A DNA stretch of 64,000 bases from Chlorogloeopsis fritschii PCC 6912 (lineage in GTDB: Bacteria > Cyanobacteriota > Cyanobacteriia > Cyanobacteriales > Nostocaceae), in assembly GCF_000317285.1 (NCBI RefSeq), contig NZ_AJLN01000040.1, positions 1-64,000 on the forward strand, given 5' to 3'. Each line of letters begins with the position of its first letter. The first letter of the stretch is position 1. Positions 40,542 to 49,005 of this stretch are shown here, in pieces. The position numbers and the translations under genes were made by a program. The notes beneath the pieces are model-generated. The model did no database searches, had not been told where the DNA came from, and saw only the letters and a list, made by a program, of their open reading frames with translations.

Positions 40542-41751
40542 TGGATTGTTCTTTGCTGTTGCCCATCGACAAATTTGGCGAATGCAACTACCACAAACAG
40601 CAAGAGCAACAACCACGGGTGTTGCAGATATAAAATTAATAGGGCGTCTTTTAGATAGCCGTTTTTGGTCTTTAGCAGTAAAAGAAATTAACCAAACTCT
40701 GGGAAATAAACAACTTATCTTTATGTTAATCTTCCCAGTGACGATACAGCTGCTCGTCTTTGGCTTTGCTCTCAGCCCTGATGTCAATAATTTGAAATTA
40801 GGCGTTGTCGATTATTCCAAAACGCCAGCGAGTCGGGAACTAATTTCTGCTTTGACTGAGAATGGTATTTTTGTTGTCAAAAGCTACAGCAATAGTCAGC
40901 AAGAACTCGGAAATTTAGTGAGAGCAGGGCGTATCACTACCGGGCTAGTCATTCCCCCAAAATTCAACCATAACTTACGTTCTGGGCAAACCGCCGAAAT
41001 CCAAATTTTGATTGATGCAGTGGATGCCAATACTACTGGAATTGCTAGTGGTTACGCTGCTCAAATTATCAATAATTACAGCCAACGACAAGCAAATCAA
41101 TCTCCACCGTTAATTCAGCCCAGAGTTCGTTTTCTTTACAATCCTGGTTTAATTAGTAGCTGGTTTTTTATTCCGGGTGTATTGGGATTAGTTTTAACTC
41201 TGATGAGTTCTTTGGTAGCTGCTGCTACAGTGGTGCGCGAAAAAGAAACAGGCACGTTAGAACAGTTACTAATGACGCCTGCTGCCGACTGGGAAATCCT
41301 GCTAGCTAAAGTTGTACCTCTGTTCATATTGTTGATTGGTGATGTTTTGCTCGCGTTGGGAATAGCACGTTTAGTATTTAACCTGCCCTTCCGTGGTAGT
41401 TTTTCCCTGTTCATGATGCTTTCGGGCGTATCTATCTTTGTCGGAATTAGCATTGGTATTTTGCTAGCAACGGTTTCACCCAACCAAATTCGCACTCAGC
41501 TCACTGCTTTTTTTATCAATATGCCAGTCAATACTCTTTCTGGAACTGTTACGCCTATTGAAACTATGCCCGTATTCTTTCAGTATTTGTCTTGGTTAAA
41601 TCCGCTACGACATTACGTCGCTATTTCACGCGGTTTACTCCTCAAGGGAGTTGGCTTAGAAGTACTATGGCTCAATGCTCTTGCTTTATTAATCTTTGCA
41701 ATCATACTTTTAGGGATAAGTAGCCATCTATTTCGCCGTCAACTAGTTTAG
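40255..41751 (+). CDS. YbhS C-terminus fused to YbhR-like ABC permease, 3' part of the split gene
   Basis: This frame holds the missing end of the first permease (AVMFGLLMGVRTNTQSAAVQ, LLSGFIYPVENIP, PARYYIELTRDALVRGTGW) and runs directly, through a short linker, into a complete second permease (about residues 135-498: LGNKQLIFMLIFPVTIQLLV ... LGVVDYSKTPASRELISALT ... VVREKETGTLEQLLMTP ... SGTVTPIETMPVFFQYLSWL ... HYVAISRGLLLKG). Restored, the gene would be one 750-residue double permease. The first codon given is only where the frame opens; there is no ribosome-binding site, so translation probably depends on frameshifting or on a corrected sequence. If the split is real, a second-permease product alone could initiate further in. 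Confidence 0.75.
   Translation: MAHHFFLSAAVMFGLLMGVRTNTQSAAVQAVATIGFLTAFLLSGFIYPVENIPFPLSLISYFVPARYYIELTRDALVRGTGWAGVWYVPLVLLLFSGLFFAVAHRQIWRMQLPQTARATTTGVADIKLIGRLLDSRFWSLAVKEINQTLGNKQLIFMLIFPVTIQLLVFGFALSPDVNNLKLGVVDYSKTPASRELISALTENGIFVVKSYSNSQQELGNLVRAGRITTGLVIPPKFNHNLRSGQTAEIQILIDAVDANTTGIASGYAAQIINNYSQRQANQSPPLIQPRVRFLYNPGLISSWFFIPGVLGLVLTLMSSLVAAATVVREKETGTLEQLLMTPAADWEILLAKVVPLFILLIGDVLLALGIARLVFNLPFRGSFSLFMMLSGVSIFVGISIGILLATVSPNQIRTQLTAFFINMPVNTLSGTVTPIETMPVFFQYLSWLNPLRHYVAISRGLLLKGVGLEVLWLNALALLIFAIILLGISSHLFRRQLV
40267..40274 (+). other. Eight-T run at the frame switch of the double permease
   Basis: CCAC followed by eight T and AAGCGCC. In the upstream frame it reads Pro-Leu-Phe-Phe-Lys; with one T fewer it reads Pro-Leu-Phe-Leu-Ser, joining two well conserved halves. 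Long T runs are prone to polymerase slippage in the cell and to errors in sequencing. Confidence 0.8.
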
Positions 41752-41762
41752 TTCAGTAAAAA

Positions 41763-41782
41763 GCCCACTTCCAAGAGTGGGC
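41763..41782 (+). terminator. Hairpin after the export operon
   Basis: Arms GCCCACT and AGTGGGC around TCCAAG, 12 bases after the permease stop. It is preceded by AAAAA and followed by AGAGAAAATTT, so there is no clean T tract. A weak terminator is likely. Confidence 0.55.
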
Positions 41783-42357
41783 AGAGAAAATTTAGTCTGA
41801 GTCAATAATAACGTTGCACCCGATATCTTAAAAATAAGGTATTGTTATCTTAATATTAAAGTGAAAAACTTGGTTTTAAGGCTTAACTTTAGACTTTTGT
41901 ATAATTCTCAATTGCCTGCAATACAATCAAAAAAATTTAATAGTTAGCAAATGTTATCTTATTTTTTGTTATTACATAATTGTAGTAATTCAGAAGCATT
42001 ACTTCTTTAATAATGAGTTATCACCGTTTGTGCCTCTCGAATTAATAAGGATTGGTTAAAAGATGTACGCAACTATTTCTGTAGAGATACGTTCGCCTTT
42101 TTTTATCAATATTTATTGAGTAAAACATATGCAACAAACTTTAAACTGCATATCTCAAATATATAGGCTTTACTAGAATTAAATATATGGAAATCATTAA
42201 ACATAAAAGTCTGAGAAATGATTTAACAAGTAAACCTTAAACTGTAGTTGTCACGCCAATAATCATCCGGTACCTTAAGGCTGTCATTCTCTAAATCTCT
42301 CAAATCCTTGCATAGTCGTAACACACTCTACTAGATAGATATTAGGAGAAAAATAAG
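41783..42357. other. AT-rich intergenic region
   Basis: About 570 bases without a gene. It is strongly AT-rich with TTAAAATTTAA-like tracts and one half-site CTGTAGAGATACG that resembles an arm of the TGTAGAGACG palindromes. AGGAGA lies about ten bases ahead of the next start. I see no clear operator or RNA gene. Confidence 0.5.
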
Positions 42358-42840
42358 ATGGAACTCAACTCAGTAGCAATGGAAATTCCTGAAGGAAGCA
42401 ACATCATTATTGGTCAAACCCATTTTATTAAAACAGTAGAAGATTTATATGAAATCATGGTGGGAATATCTCCCCAAGTTAAATTTGGCATCGCCTTTTG
42501 CGAAGCTTCTGGCGCTTGTCTAATTAGAGTCACAGGTAACGATCAAAGTTTGGAAGAAGTAGCAATAAAAAATGCAAAAGCTTTGGCTGCTGGGCACAGC
42601 TTTATCATTCTCTTAAAAGAGGCTTATCCTATCAACTTTTTGAATGCTATTAAACAGTGTCCGGAAGTTTGTAATATCTACTGCGCCACAGCCAACCCAG
42701 TACAGATTATCGTTGCTCAAACGGAACAGGGTTGCGGTATTTTGGGTGTTGTCGATGGATTTTCACCCAAGGGTGTAGAAAGTGCTGATGATGTGAAAGC
42801 ACGTCAGGAATTATTGCGTAAGATTGGCTACAAACTTTGA
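42358..42840 (+). CDS. DUF355 family protein (adenosine-specific kinase)
   Basis: 160 residues matching the small DUF355 / adenosine-specific kinase family over the full length (VKFGIAFCEASGACLIRVTGND, AGHSFIILLKEAYPINFLNAIK, VCNIYCATANPVQIIVAQTEQG, GILGVVDGFSPKGVE). The family name comes from an archaeal protein reported to bind adenosine; a role in nucleoside phosphorylation is plausible but not established in cyanobacteria. Start ATG has AGGAGAAAAATAAG before it. The length is normal. The BrkB gene follows about 50 bases later on the same strand and may be co-transcribed. Confidence 0.88.
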   Translation: MELNSVAMEIPEGSNIIIGQTHFIKTVEDLYEIMVGISPQVKFGIAFCEASGACLIRVTGNDQSLEEVAIKNAKALAAGHSFIILLKEAYPINFLNAIKQCPEVCNIYCATANPVQIIVAQTEQGCGILGVVDGFSPKGVESADDVKARQELLRKIGYKL

Positions 42841-42891
42841 GTTGAAGTGCTTCCTGATTAAACTCGCAACTGTGAATCAGAAATCATTCTT

Positions 42892-43845
42892 ATGATTCAA
42901 TATATTCGAGCCAATATCCTACCCTCAAAACCAGCTCAACTACTGATTAAGACAGGGCAGAAGTGGGAAAAAGACAATTGCTCTAATATGGCAGCTGCCC
43001 TATCGTACTATGCCCTATTCTCACTGTTTCCGATGCTATTGGTGATCCTGAGTGTAATTGGTTCGGTGATAGAACCTAATTCTGAAGCGTTTCTATACAT
43101 AAGAAATGTGGTAGAGCGGTTTCTGCCTCCTGAAGTTCACGCTCTGGTGAAAGGAACTGTGATTGCCCTCAACCAAAATAGTGTCGGAGCCGGAATCATT
43201 GGATTTGGCTTACTTTTATCCGCAGCCAGTACAGTATTCGCCGTTTTGAGGAGTTCAGTCAATCAAATTTGGCGATCGCATCATCCAGCTTCACAATCAG
43301 CATCAGTTTATAAGATGATACTTTCCTTTATTCTTAACCAACTTCTATCTTTTCTGTTGGTTTTTGCAACTGCCTTACTGCTGCTGACTTCATTACTCTC
43401 CAATATTGCCATTAAGACAATCTTAAAGCTGGTCGCAACCTTTCGAGAAACCTTCTCTTTTATCCAGGTTGACGAACTGCAATTATCTCAAGGGCTTCAT
43501 GTCAGCTCGTCTTTTTTTATTCTGGCTCTAGCTGCCTGCATTCTGTTCAAAGTCTTGCCATCTGTTTATGTAGGTTGGCGTGATGTCTGGTTGGGTGCTC
43601 TACTCACTGCCTTACTCCTGGTGGTGCTGCAACAATTAGTCAGCAATAGCATCATTTCGATCGGTAGCCATTTCTTATCCTATGGGGCGATCGGCAGCGT
43701 CATGATTCTGTTGTTGTGGATTTATCTGACGTGCCAAATTTTTCTTGTTGGCTGCGTGTTTTCCTATGTTTACGCGCATCTTTTTGGTAGCCGTCGCGGA
43801 ACTGTAATGAATAAGGTAAACAAATCTCCTTCTGCTTCAGTTTAA
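42892..43845 (+). CDS. YihY/BrkB-family membrane protein
   Basis: 317 residues with about six membrane helices, at roughly 35-60, 97-122, 140-170, 203-225, 235-258 and 268-292. Family signatures are visible: NMAAALSYYALFSLFPMLLV near the N-terminus, and YVGWRDVWLGALLTALLLV with GSHFLSYGAIGSVMILLLWIY near the C-terminus. BrkB/YihY proteins were first named for serum resistance in Bordetella and are also misnamed RNase BN; their actual function is unknown, possibly transport or envelope maintenance. There are no added domains; the length is normal. Probably co-transcribed with the upstream DUF355 gene. Confidence 0.92.
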   Translation: MIQYIRANILPSKPAQLLIKTGQKWEKDNCSNMAAALSYYALFSLFPMLLVILSVIGSVIEPNSEAFLYIRNVVERFLPPEVHALVKGTVIALNQNSVGAGIIGFGLLLSAASTVFAVLRSSVNQIWRSHHPASQSASVYKMILSFILNQLLSFLLVFATALLLLTSLLSNIAIKTILKLVATFRETFSFIQVDELQLSQGLHVSSSFFILALAACILFKVLPSVYVGWRDVWLGALLTALLLVVLQQLVSNSIISIGSHFLSYGAIGSVMILLLWIYLTCQIFLVGCVFSYVYAHLFGSRRGTVMNKVNKSPSASV

Positions 43846-43929
43846 AACTTTCTTTCCAAACAACCTATCCTATAAGACTCATATTTGATTTTGGAAAAAA
43901 TTAGTACATCTCTAACTACCTTCTAAACT

Positions 43930-44060
43930 GTTCCCTGTTCCCTATCTCTACGAGTAATTCAGTAATCAAATCAGCCATTCACACCCGGTTTTGGCACAAC
44001 CAAGTATGAAAACACCTCTTTGTGTTCCCTGTTCCCCCAACCCTATTTTCTAGCTAGATT
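43930..44060 (+). repeat. Composite dispersed repeat, copy 2
   Basis: Contains GTTCCCTGTTCCCTA, GCACAACCAAGTATGAAAAC, ACCTCTTTGTGTTCCC and TTCCCCCAACCCTATTTTC TAGCTAG. These blocks parallel copy 1 (13861-14028). It ends eight bases before the start of the DUF3611 gene, so it makes up that gene's 5' leader. Confidence 0.7.
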
Positions 44061-44065
44061 CCTAT

Positions 44066-44659
44066 ATGTTTGACTTCCTCAAAACTGAAACTGCTAGCTC
44101 TACTCCCCAACAGATTGCTAATTCTATGCGCTGGTTGGGATGGGCTGGCTTCTGGTTGCAAGCCCTGCTAGGATTTATTCCACTGTTGGTAGTAGTCACA
44201 TCTGTGCTGTTTAATCCTAGACAACGGCAGGGTGGATTTTCCTTCGGTATATTCTTGGCGATCGCTTGTTTAGTTATTCTTATCTTCAGTATTTACTGGT
44301 GTTTTCGCTATACACAACTGGCAAACAAGCTAGTAATTAGAGAACTACGCCCAGCCAAGTCTCAGGTGAGCCGAGATCTGAAGTTGGGGCTGCTTGCCAA
44401 TCTCAGTATCATGGCGATCGCAGTGCTGATTGCCTTATCGCGAGTTGGTGAATTGAGCTTCAAAATGTTGACTCTACCTCAAGGTTCGACTGTGATTACT
44501 CCCAATCCAACCGCGACGATGGTAACCCAGGGGGCAACGATCGCACCATCCACTATCATCGCCATCCAAGCAATGGTTAATGCGATCGCAGCCGGATTAG
44601 TTGGAGCCATTGTGGCAATAGTGTTGCTCTATCAGCTTGGGCAAAATCGCAATGATTAA
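44066..44659 (+). CDS. DUF3611 membrane protein
   Basis: 197 residues with four membrane helices, at about 27-50, 63-85, 115-137 and 165-190. The opening (PQQIANSMRWLGWAGFWLQALLG) and the segment FRYTQLANKL with IRELRPAKSQVSRDLKLGLL are typical of DUF3611, a family of cyanobacteria and plastids. In plants such proteins sit in the chloroplast envelope, so a role at the plasma membrane or thylakoid is possible; no reaction is known. The start ATG has no clear SD, and its leader is a dispersed repeat. It converges with the GH13 gene with a nine-base gap. Confidence 0.88.
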   Translation: MFDFLKTETASSTPQQIANSMRWLGWAGFWLQALLGFIPLLVVVTSVLFNPRQRQGGFSFGIFLAIACLVILIFSIYWCFRYTQLANKLVIRELRPAKSQVSRDLKLGLLANLSIMAIAVLIALSRVGELSFKMLTLPQGSTVITPNPTATMVTQGATIAPSTIIAIQAMVNAIAAGLVGAIVAIVLLYQLGQNRND

Positions 44660-44668
44660 TTATTTTTG

Positions 44669-46306
44669 TTAGCCGAATGAAAGCATACTGTTAACTCGGA
44701 ACCAACGATAACCGTATGCTGATAAGGGTATAGAGTGAACATCACCTTCGAGTGGTTCGTACTGGCAATTACAAAACAAATCGATTAAATGTTGGTACTG
44801 CGGTGATTTAAGCGTAACGTTACACACTTTGTCTGCTAAGTTATGAACTGCGATTACCGCATTGCCATTCCACTCGCAACAGTGAGCAAAGACGCTAGGT
44901 TCATCTGTTTCTAGAATATGCCATTGACCCCGCCCTAACTCCGGACATTGCTTGCGCATCCTGATTACCCGTTCCATCCAGTTGATTAAAGAGTCGGGTT
45001 TACGCTGCTGGGTAGCAACATTGACATTTTCATACCCGTATTCACCCTGAGAAATCACAGGATGGGGCAAAGAAGAAGCTGGAGCAGTAGAAAAGCCTCC
45101 ATTATCTTCATTTGACCATTGCATTGGAGTACGAACACTGCTTCTACCTGGTAATGATAAGTCATCGCCCATACCAATTTCTTCTCCGTAACGTACTAAA
45201 GGCGTACCAGGTAAACTAAACAACAGGCTGTAAGTTAATTCTATGCGACGGCGATCGCTTCCTAACATGGGTGGTAGTCGGCGACGGATACCCCGCCCGT
45301 AAATCTGCATATTTTCTTGAGGCGCAAAAGCAGCAAATACTTCTTGTCGTTCAGCTTCCGTAAGTTCAGATAAAGAAAGCTCATCGTGATGGCGGACAAA
45401 GTTTACCCACTGTGCAGTGTGGGGAATATTTGGTAGAGACTTGAGGGCATCACATAAAGGTTTTGCATCTTCACGGGCAAGAGCCAAAAACATATACTGA
45501 TTCAACCAAAAGTTGAACAGCATTTGCATCCGATCACCTTCTCCAAAGTAGGTGACAAGTTTGTCGGGTGTAACGTTTGCTTCTCCTAGCAGTACGGCAT
45601 CACCATGACGAGATGAAACAAACTCCCGCATCTCGGATAAGAAATTTTCTAAATCGGATGCTTCTGCACCTGGAATGCCCATTCCTTCGATCAAGTAGGG
45701 AGCAGCATCCACCCGGAAACCAGATACGCCCAATTCCAACCAAAAGCCCATGATTTTGCAAATTTCTTCTCGCACCGCCGGGTTAGCAATATTGAGATCT
45801 GGTTGTTCTTTATAAAAATGATGCAGGTAATAAGCTCCTGCTTGTTCATCGTACTCCCAAACACTTTCTTTTTCCCCAGAAAAAATCACCGTGTGAGAGT
45901 CTACCTGGGGTGGTTCTTCCGTCCAAACATAATAGTTGCGATACTTAGAGTTGCGATCCGATCGCGCTGCCACAAACCAGGGATGGCGATCGGAAGTATG
46001 GTTAACTACTAAATCCGCAATCACGCGAATACCCCTTTCTCGCGCTTCGTGCATGAACTCTACAAAATCTCCCAAAGTCCCCAATCGAGAATCGACATTG
46101 TAGTAATCCATGACATCGTAGCCATTGTCACGATTGGGCGAAGGATAGAATGGCAATAACCACAGACAAGTAACTCCCAGCCCAGCCAAATAATCAAGTC
46201 GGTTCGTCAGCCCCGGAAAATCACCCACGCCATCTCCATTAGAGTCCACAAACGTCTCCACGTCTAGAGAATAAATAATTGCGTTTTTATACCACACGTG
46301 TTCCAT
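44669..46306 (-). CDS. GH13 alpha-glucosidase/trehalose-synthase-like enzyme
   Basis: 545 residues. The catalytic barrel has the GH13 regions: DLVVNHTS (region I), GFRVDAAPYL with the nucleophile Asp (II), LLGEANV with the acid/base Glu (III) and VNFVRHHDE (IV). The N-terminal MEHVWYKNAIIYSLDVETF and DSNGDGVGDFPGLTNRLDYL are those of the trehalose synthase (maltose to trehalose isomerase) group. The Ca-binding loop DSNGDGVGD is intact, and a small C-terminal beta domain is present. It lacks the fused maltokinase domain found in some bacteria. It could convert maltose to trehalose or hydrolyse oligosaccharides, fitting osmotic or desiccation tolerance. An ATG with AGGAA about 12 bases upstream is chosen over a TTG nine codons earlier. 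Confidence 0.87.
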   Translation of the reverse strand: MEHVWYKNAIIYSLDVETFVDSNGDGVGDFPGLTNRLDYLAGLGVTCLWLLPFYPSPNRDNGYDVMDYYNVDSRLGTLGDFVEFMHEARERGIRVIADLVVNHTSDRHPWFVAARSDRNSKYRNYYVWTEEPPQVDSHTVIFSGEKESVWEYDEQAGAYYLHHFYKEQPDLNIANPAVREEICKIMGFWLELGVSGFRVDAAPYLIEGMGIPGAEASDLENFLSEMREFVSSRHGDAVLLGEANVTPDKLVTYFGEGDRMQMLFNFWLNQYMFLALAREDAKPLCDALKSLPNIPHTAQWVNFVRHHDELSLSELTEAERQEVFAAFAPQENMQIYGRGIRRRLPPMLGSDRRRIELTYSLLFSLPGTPLVRYGEEIGMGDDLSLPGRSSVRTPMQWSNEDNGGFSTAPASSLPHPVISQGEYGYENVNVATQQRKPDSLINWMERVIRMRKQCPELGRGQWHILETDEPSVFAHCCEWNGNAVIAVHNLADKVCNVTLKSPQYQHLIDLFCNCQYEPLEGDVHSIPLSAYGYRWFRVNSMLSFG

Positions 46307-46375
46307 CGCAGCCAGATTCCTATCTTGATACAACTTAATTAATAACTACTATTGCCATAGGCGATCGCACTCTAC

Positions 46376-46576
46376 ATGATTATTTTGCTACCTCCTGTTA
46401 CGAGTAAGTTTCAATGTTTTCAACAGTTTGTAGAGGCAATCAGAAAACACAGAGCATTAACTGGGTGTACACCTTTGACTAAAACAGAACCAGAAGCAGC
46501 GATCGCTCCAAATGAAGATGATGAAGAGATAAAACCAAATAAACCAGCCAAAGTGGCTTGTTTCCAACTGCGCTAA
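46376..46576 (+). CDS. Doubtful small ORF (66 aa)
   Basis: Divergent from the GH13 gene. The frame starts MIILLPPVTSKFQCFQQFVE and has an acidic central segment (EPEAAIAPNEDDEEIKPNKP). There is no good ribosome-binding site and I recognise nothing. It overlaps an equally doubtful minus-strand frame. Kept only as a candidate. Confidence 0.25.
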   Translation: MIILLPPVTSKFQCFQQFVEAIRKHRALTGCTPLTKTEPEAAIAPNEDDEEIKPNKPAKVACFQLR

Positions 46577-47271
46577 AATACTAGCACTGGCGAGCAGGGC
46601 TTGGATGATTTGATCGAGCATTGCATAGCCTATAGTAGCTAGATTTGATCTATAAAAGTCTTGCACCTCATCTCTCTCTAGCACCCCTGTAAAAGCTTGT
46701 CAAAGTTTTGACAAGGCACGGCTTTAAACTATTAGGACAACAGGACAAGATGCAAGACCTAAACCTGGAGAGTTTTCTGCCCAATAGTCATGATTGTGGT
46801 GATTTTAAAAATGTTACTCACCTACCTTTAGGTAGAAATAACTTGAACTTAACTTTGACAAAAAGAAGGTAATTGTTTCTAACATTGCAGTTTGGATAAT
46901 TGACTGAGAATAATTACCAATTACAGTTAGTGCAGGCAAACTTTTTCAAACCACTATCCACTTCTAAAGCTTTTTCCTGGCAAGCAACTTTTGTAGTATT
47001 TATCCAAGCTTATTGTATCTTCGTATTATGTCAGTAAAGTTTCACTCCTACGCAGGCAAAGCGATAATATTTTGCTGCCAGGCAAGTTCCAAACCTTGCT
47101 TATCCCAGCTGAGGGGGAATGGATCTACTTTTTACTGACTATTATCATTACCAATCTCATTATATAAGTAAAAAGACGCAAGGAAATTTTTTTTTCGTGT
47201 TTTATATCACTGGTGGATAAATTTAAACTGTAGAAGTGGAGAGTCGAGCGATCGCTCAACTAAAGAAATTT
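46577..47271. other. Long intergenic region with inverted repeats
   Basis: About 700 bases without a credible gene. It contains CTTGTCAAA-GT-TTTGACAAG (46696-46715), CTACCT-TT-AGGTAG (46822-46835), and two similar GCAGGCAAA...CTGGCAAG / GCAGGCAAAG...CAGGCAAG segments at about 46934-46984 and 47053-47085. The region might hold a non-coding RNA, but no terminator-like hairpin with a T run is clear, apart from a nine-T run at about 47189-47197. Confidence 0.45.
46696..46715. promoter_or_regulatory. 20-base inverted repeat CTTGTCAAA-GT-TTTGACAAG
   Basis: Perfect nine-base arms with a two-base centre. On the plus strand the second arm holds TTGACA-like sequence (TTTGACAA), so the site could overlap a promoter. 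It lies in a gene-free stretch, upstream of nothing obvious on the plus strand, and about 390 bases behind the GH13 start on the minus strand. Role unknown. Confidence 0.35.
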
Positions 47272-48111
47272 CTAAATCCCTGAAGGGTATATAGCTTGGG
47301 CAATTAATACGGGACTGTTATTATATTGTGCTTCTAACTGTCTTTTCACCTGCAAATCCCAAGTTACCTTGTAGTCTCGTTCAATTTCAGCCACAACAAA
47401 CGGACGAACGACACCTACTACTGCTATTGTCTGTCCTTTGTTAATAGCTACCTTTGGTGGTGTGTTTAATAAAATTGGCAAATTCTGCCCGCCAAACAAT
47501 CGGTTTTCCTGAAGCGAGAACAAAACTGGACTTTGAATATTTTCAACTTTACCCGTTACCGCTAGTTTTTTGCCAGAAAATGTGCTGATGTTGGCACGAA
47601 TTTGAGCGGGTGTAGGTGCAAGCGTGATAGAGCGAGCAATAATTACAGGCTTGTTGATGCTATCTCTATAATTTTCATCCTGCAACTGAAGCTTGAACTC
47701 CCGTTCTATTTCTGCAATTACAAGGTTGCGAACCTCACCCGTCACTTGAACTGCAACATTGGGATCGTCGGGTAAGTCAAAAGCTTTTCCAGAAGCATTC
47801 ACAACTACGATTGGTTCTCCGCGAAAAAATCGGCGATCGCTAACTGTAAAGGAACTTAAACCAACTGTTTGTAGTGGTTTACTTTTAATCGTCACACTTT
47901 TACCAATTAATTCTTCAGTGTTGCTAACCACCTCTGTAGTGGATACTAACCCTAGCGGTGCTGGTTGTTGAGCATGATTGTAACAAGCCCTCAACCCCAC
48001 GGCTAACACTACTATCCCTACTAATACTTTCGCTTTCCACAGGCTTTGAAGTATGCCATGTTTTCGAGAACTGGTATTATCTGTATTTTGCTTTTCGTCT
48101 ATTTTTACCAT
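47272..48111 (-). CDS. Membrane-anchored protein with two OB-fold-like repeats
   Basis: 279 residues. One N-terminal membrane helix (about 28-46, AKVLVGIVVLAVGLRACY) with the body outside. Two similar halves follow. In each, an opening TEELIGKSVTIKSKPLQTVG / STFSGKKLAVTGKVENIQSP is followed by VLFSL- or SSFTVSD-type strands with FRGEPIVVVN / FGGQNLPILLN. Each closes with VTGEVRNLVIAEIEREF / VVGVVRPFVVAEIERDY and a final PVIIARSI / PVLIAQAI. The paired AEIER blocks make an internal duplication clear. The strand pattern resembles OB folds of the kind found in secreted bacterial proteins. No function known. AT-rich DNA lies on both sides. Confidence 0.75.
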   Translation of the reverse strand: MVKIDEKQNTDNTSSRKHGILQSLWKAKVLVGIVVLAVGLRACYNHAQQPAPLGLVSTTEVVSNTEELIGKSVTIKSKPLQTVGLSSFTVSDRRFFRGEPIVVVNASGKAFDLPDDPNVAVQVTGEVRNLVIAEIEREFKLQLQDENYRDSINKPVIIARSITLAPTPAQIRANISTFSGKKLAVTGKVENIQSPVLFSLQENRLFGGQNLPILLNTPPKVAINKGQTIAVVGVVRPFVVAEIERDYKVTWDLQVKRQLEAQYNNSPVLIAQAIYPSGI

Positions 48112-49005
48112 AATTAAAATAACTTACGATTTATTTTTTATAATTTTTAAAATGATAAATGTTAAAAACATACATGATTATTTAATTATTTTTGTATCTT
48201 ACAATATTTCTTGCTTCAAAAAAAATTAAAAATTGACATCATTAAATTTTGAAAATCCGGTTATATCTTAATAATAAAAGTTAATAAATTCTTCCATCTT
48301 AAGCAATACAATGAATATCAAATTACACTTATTGACTCTACCATAGACAGGGCCAAATAAATCTATCTCAATGAAGTTAGCAGTAATTAATTTCTAGTTT
48401 AAGAATAGATTAAGTACCCTGATAGCAGTGTGGTGCTGCGATCCTCTATACTGCTTGTCCGGTTATTAAGCGTTTGTTAATCTCCAATAAAAAAGCTCCT
48501 AATGCAGGAGCCGATGCATTCAAGCGAGTGTGTAAACGTGCCATGAATATCAGTCTAGTCATTAATTGATTAACTAAACCCTATCTAAAGGTTGATAAGT
48601 GGTTAGGCAAAATCAAGGTTATGGATGGAGGCAAGAAACGCTTAATTGGAAAGGGAAACAAGAAATAGAGAACGTGTAATTAATTTTGTTTACTGAGATA
48701 TTGCACCTTTCTCAATTACCGTAGTGGCGTGTCAAGCCAGTAGGGCGGGCATTGCCTATAACGTCAAAATAAGGTTTTGAGTCAAATCTAAGCAATGCTC
48801 CGAAGTTCCCTGGGCGTGGGAAACCCGCCGTAGGGACTTCTCTCCACCTTACAAAAATCGCAATCAAACAACTGGTGCAAGATGTAAATAAATTTTTCAC
48901 GAATGATTTAGGATTGCTATATAAGATTATAAATTATTACAAGTATTGACAAATACTAGAAAAAGTTTATACACCTAAATTTAATCATTAATAGAGATAT
49001 GAATT
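48112..49005. other. AT-rich intergenic region with one minus-strand hairpin
   Basis: About 890 bases without a gene I accept. The left 300 bases are extremely AT-rich. A hairpin followed by T residues on the minus strand lies at 48495-48511. At 48750-48845 there is GC-richer repeat-like DNA (CCCTGGGCGTGGGAAACCCG, CCGTAGGGACTTC), in which a minus-strand frame of 62 codons is open but not protein-like. Confidence 0.5.
48495..48511 (-). terminator. Orphan minus-strand hairpin with T tract
   Basis: GCTCCT-AATGC-AGGAGC; read on the minus strand the stem is followed by TTTTTTATTGG, the form of a rho-independent terminator. No minus-strand gene precedes it within 400 bases. It may end a small RNA, or be part of a 32-codon minus-strand frame (MARLHTRLNASAPALGAFLL ...) that runs through it. 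Undecided. Confidence 0.4.

Noticed and set aside
48712-48900. 62-codon minus-strand frame
   Set aside because: Irregular composition, contains repeat-like GC-rich sequence, no ribosome-binding site.
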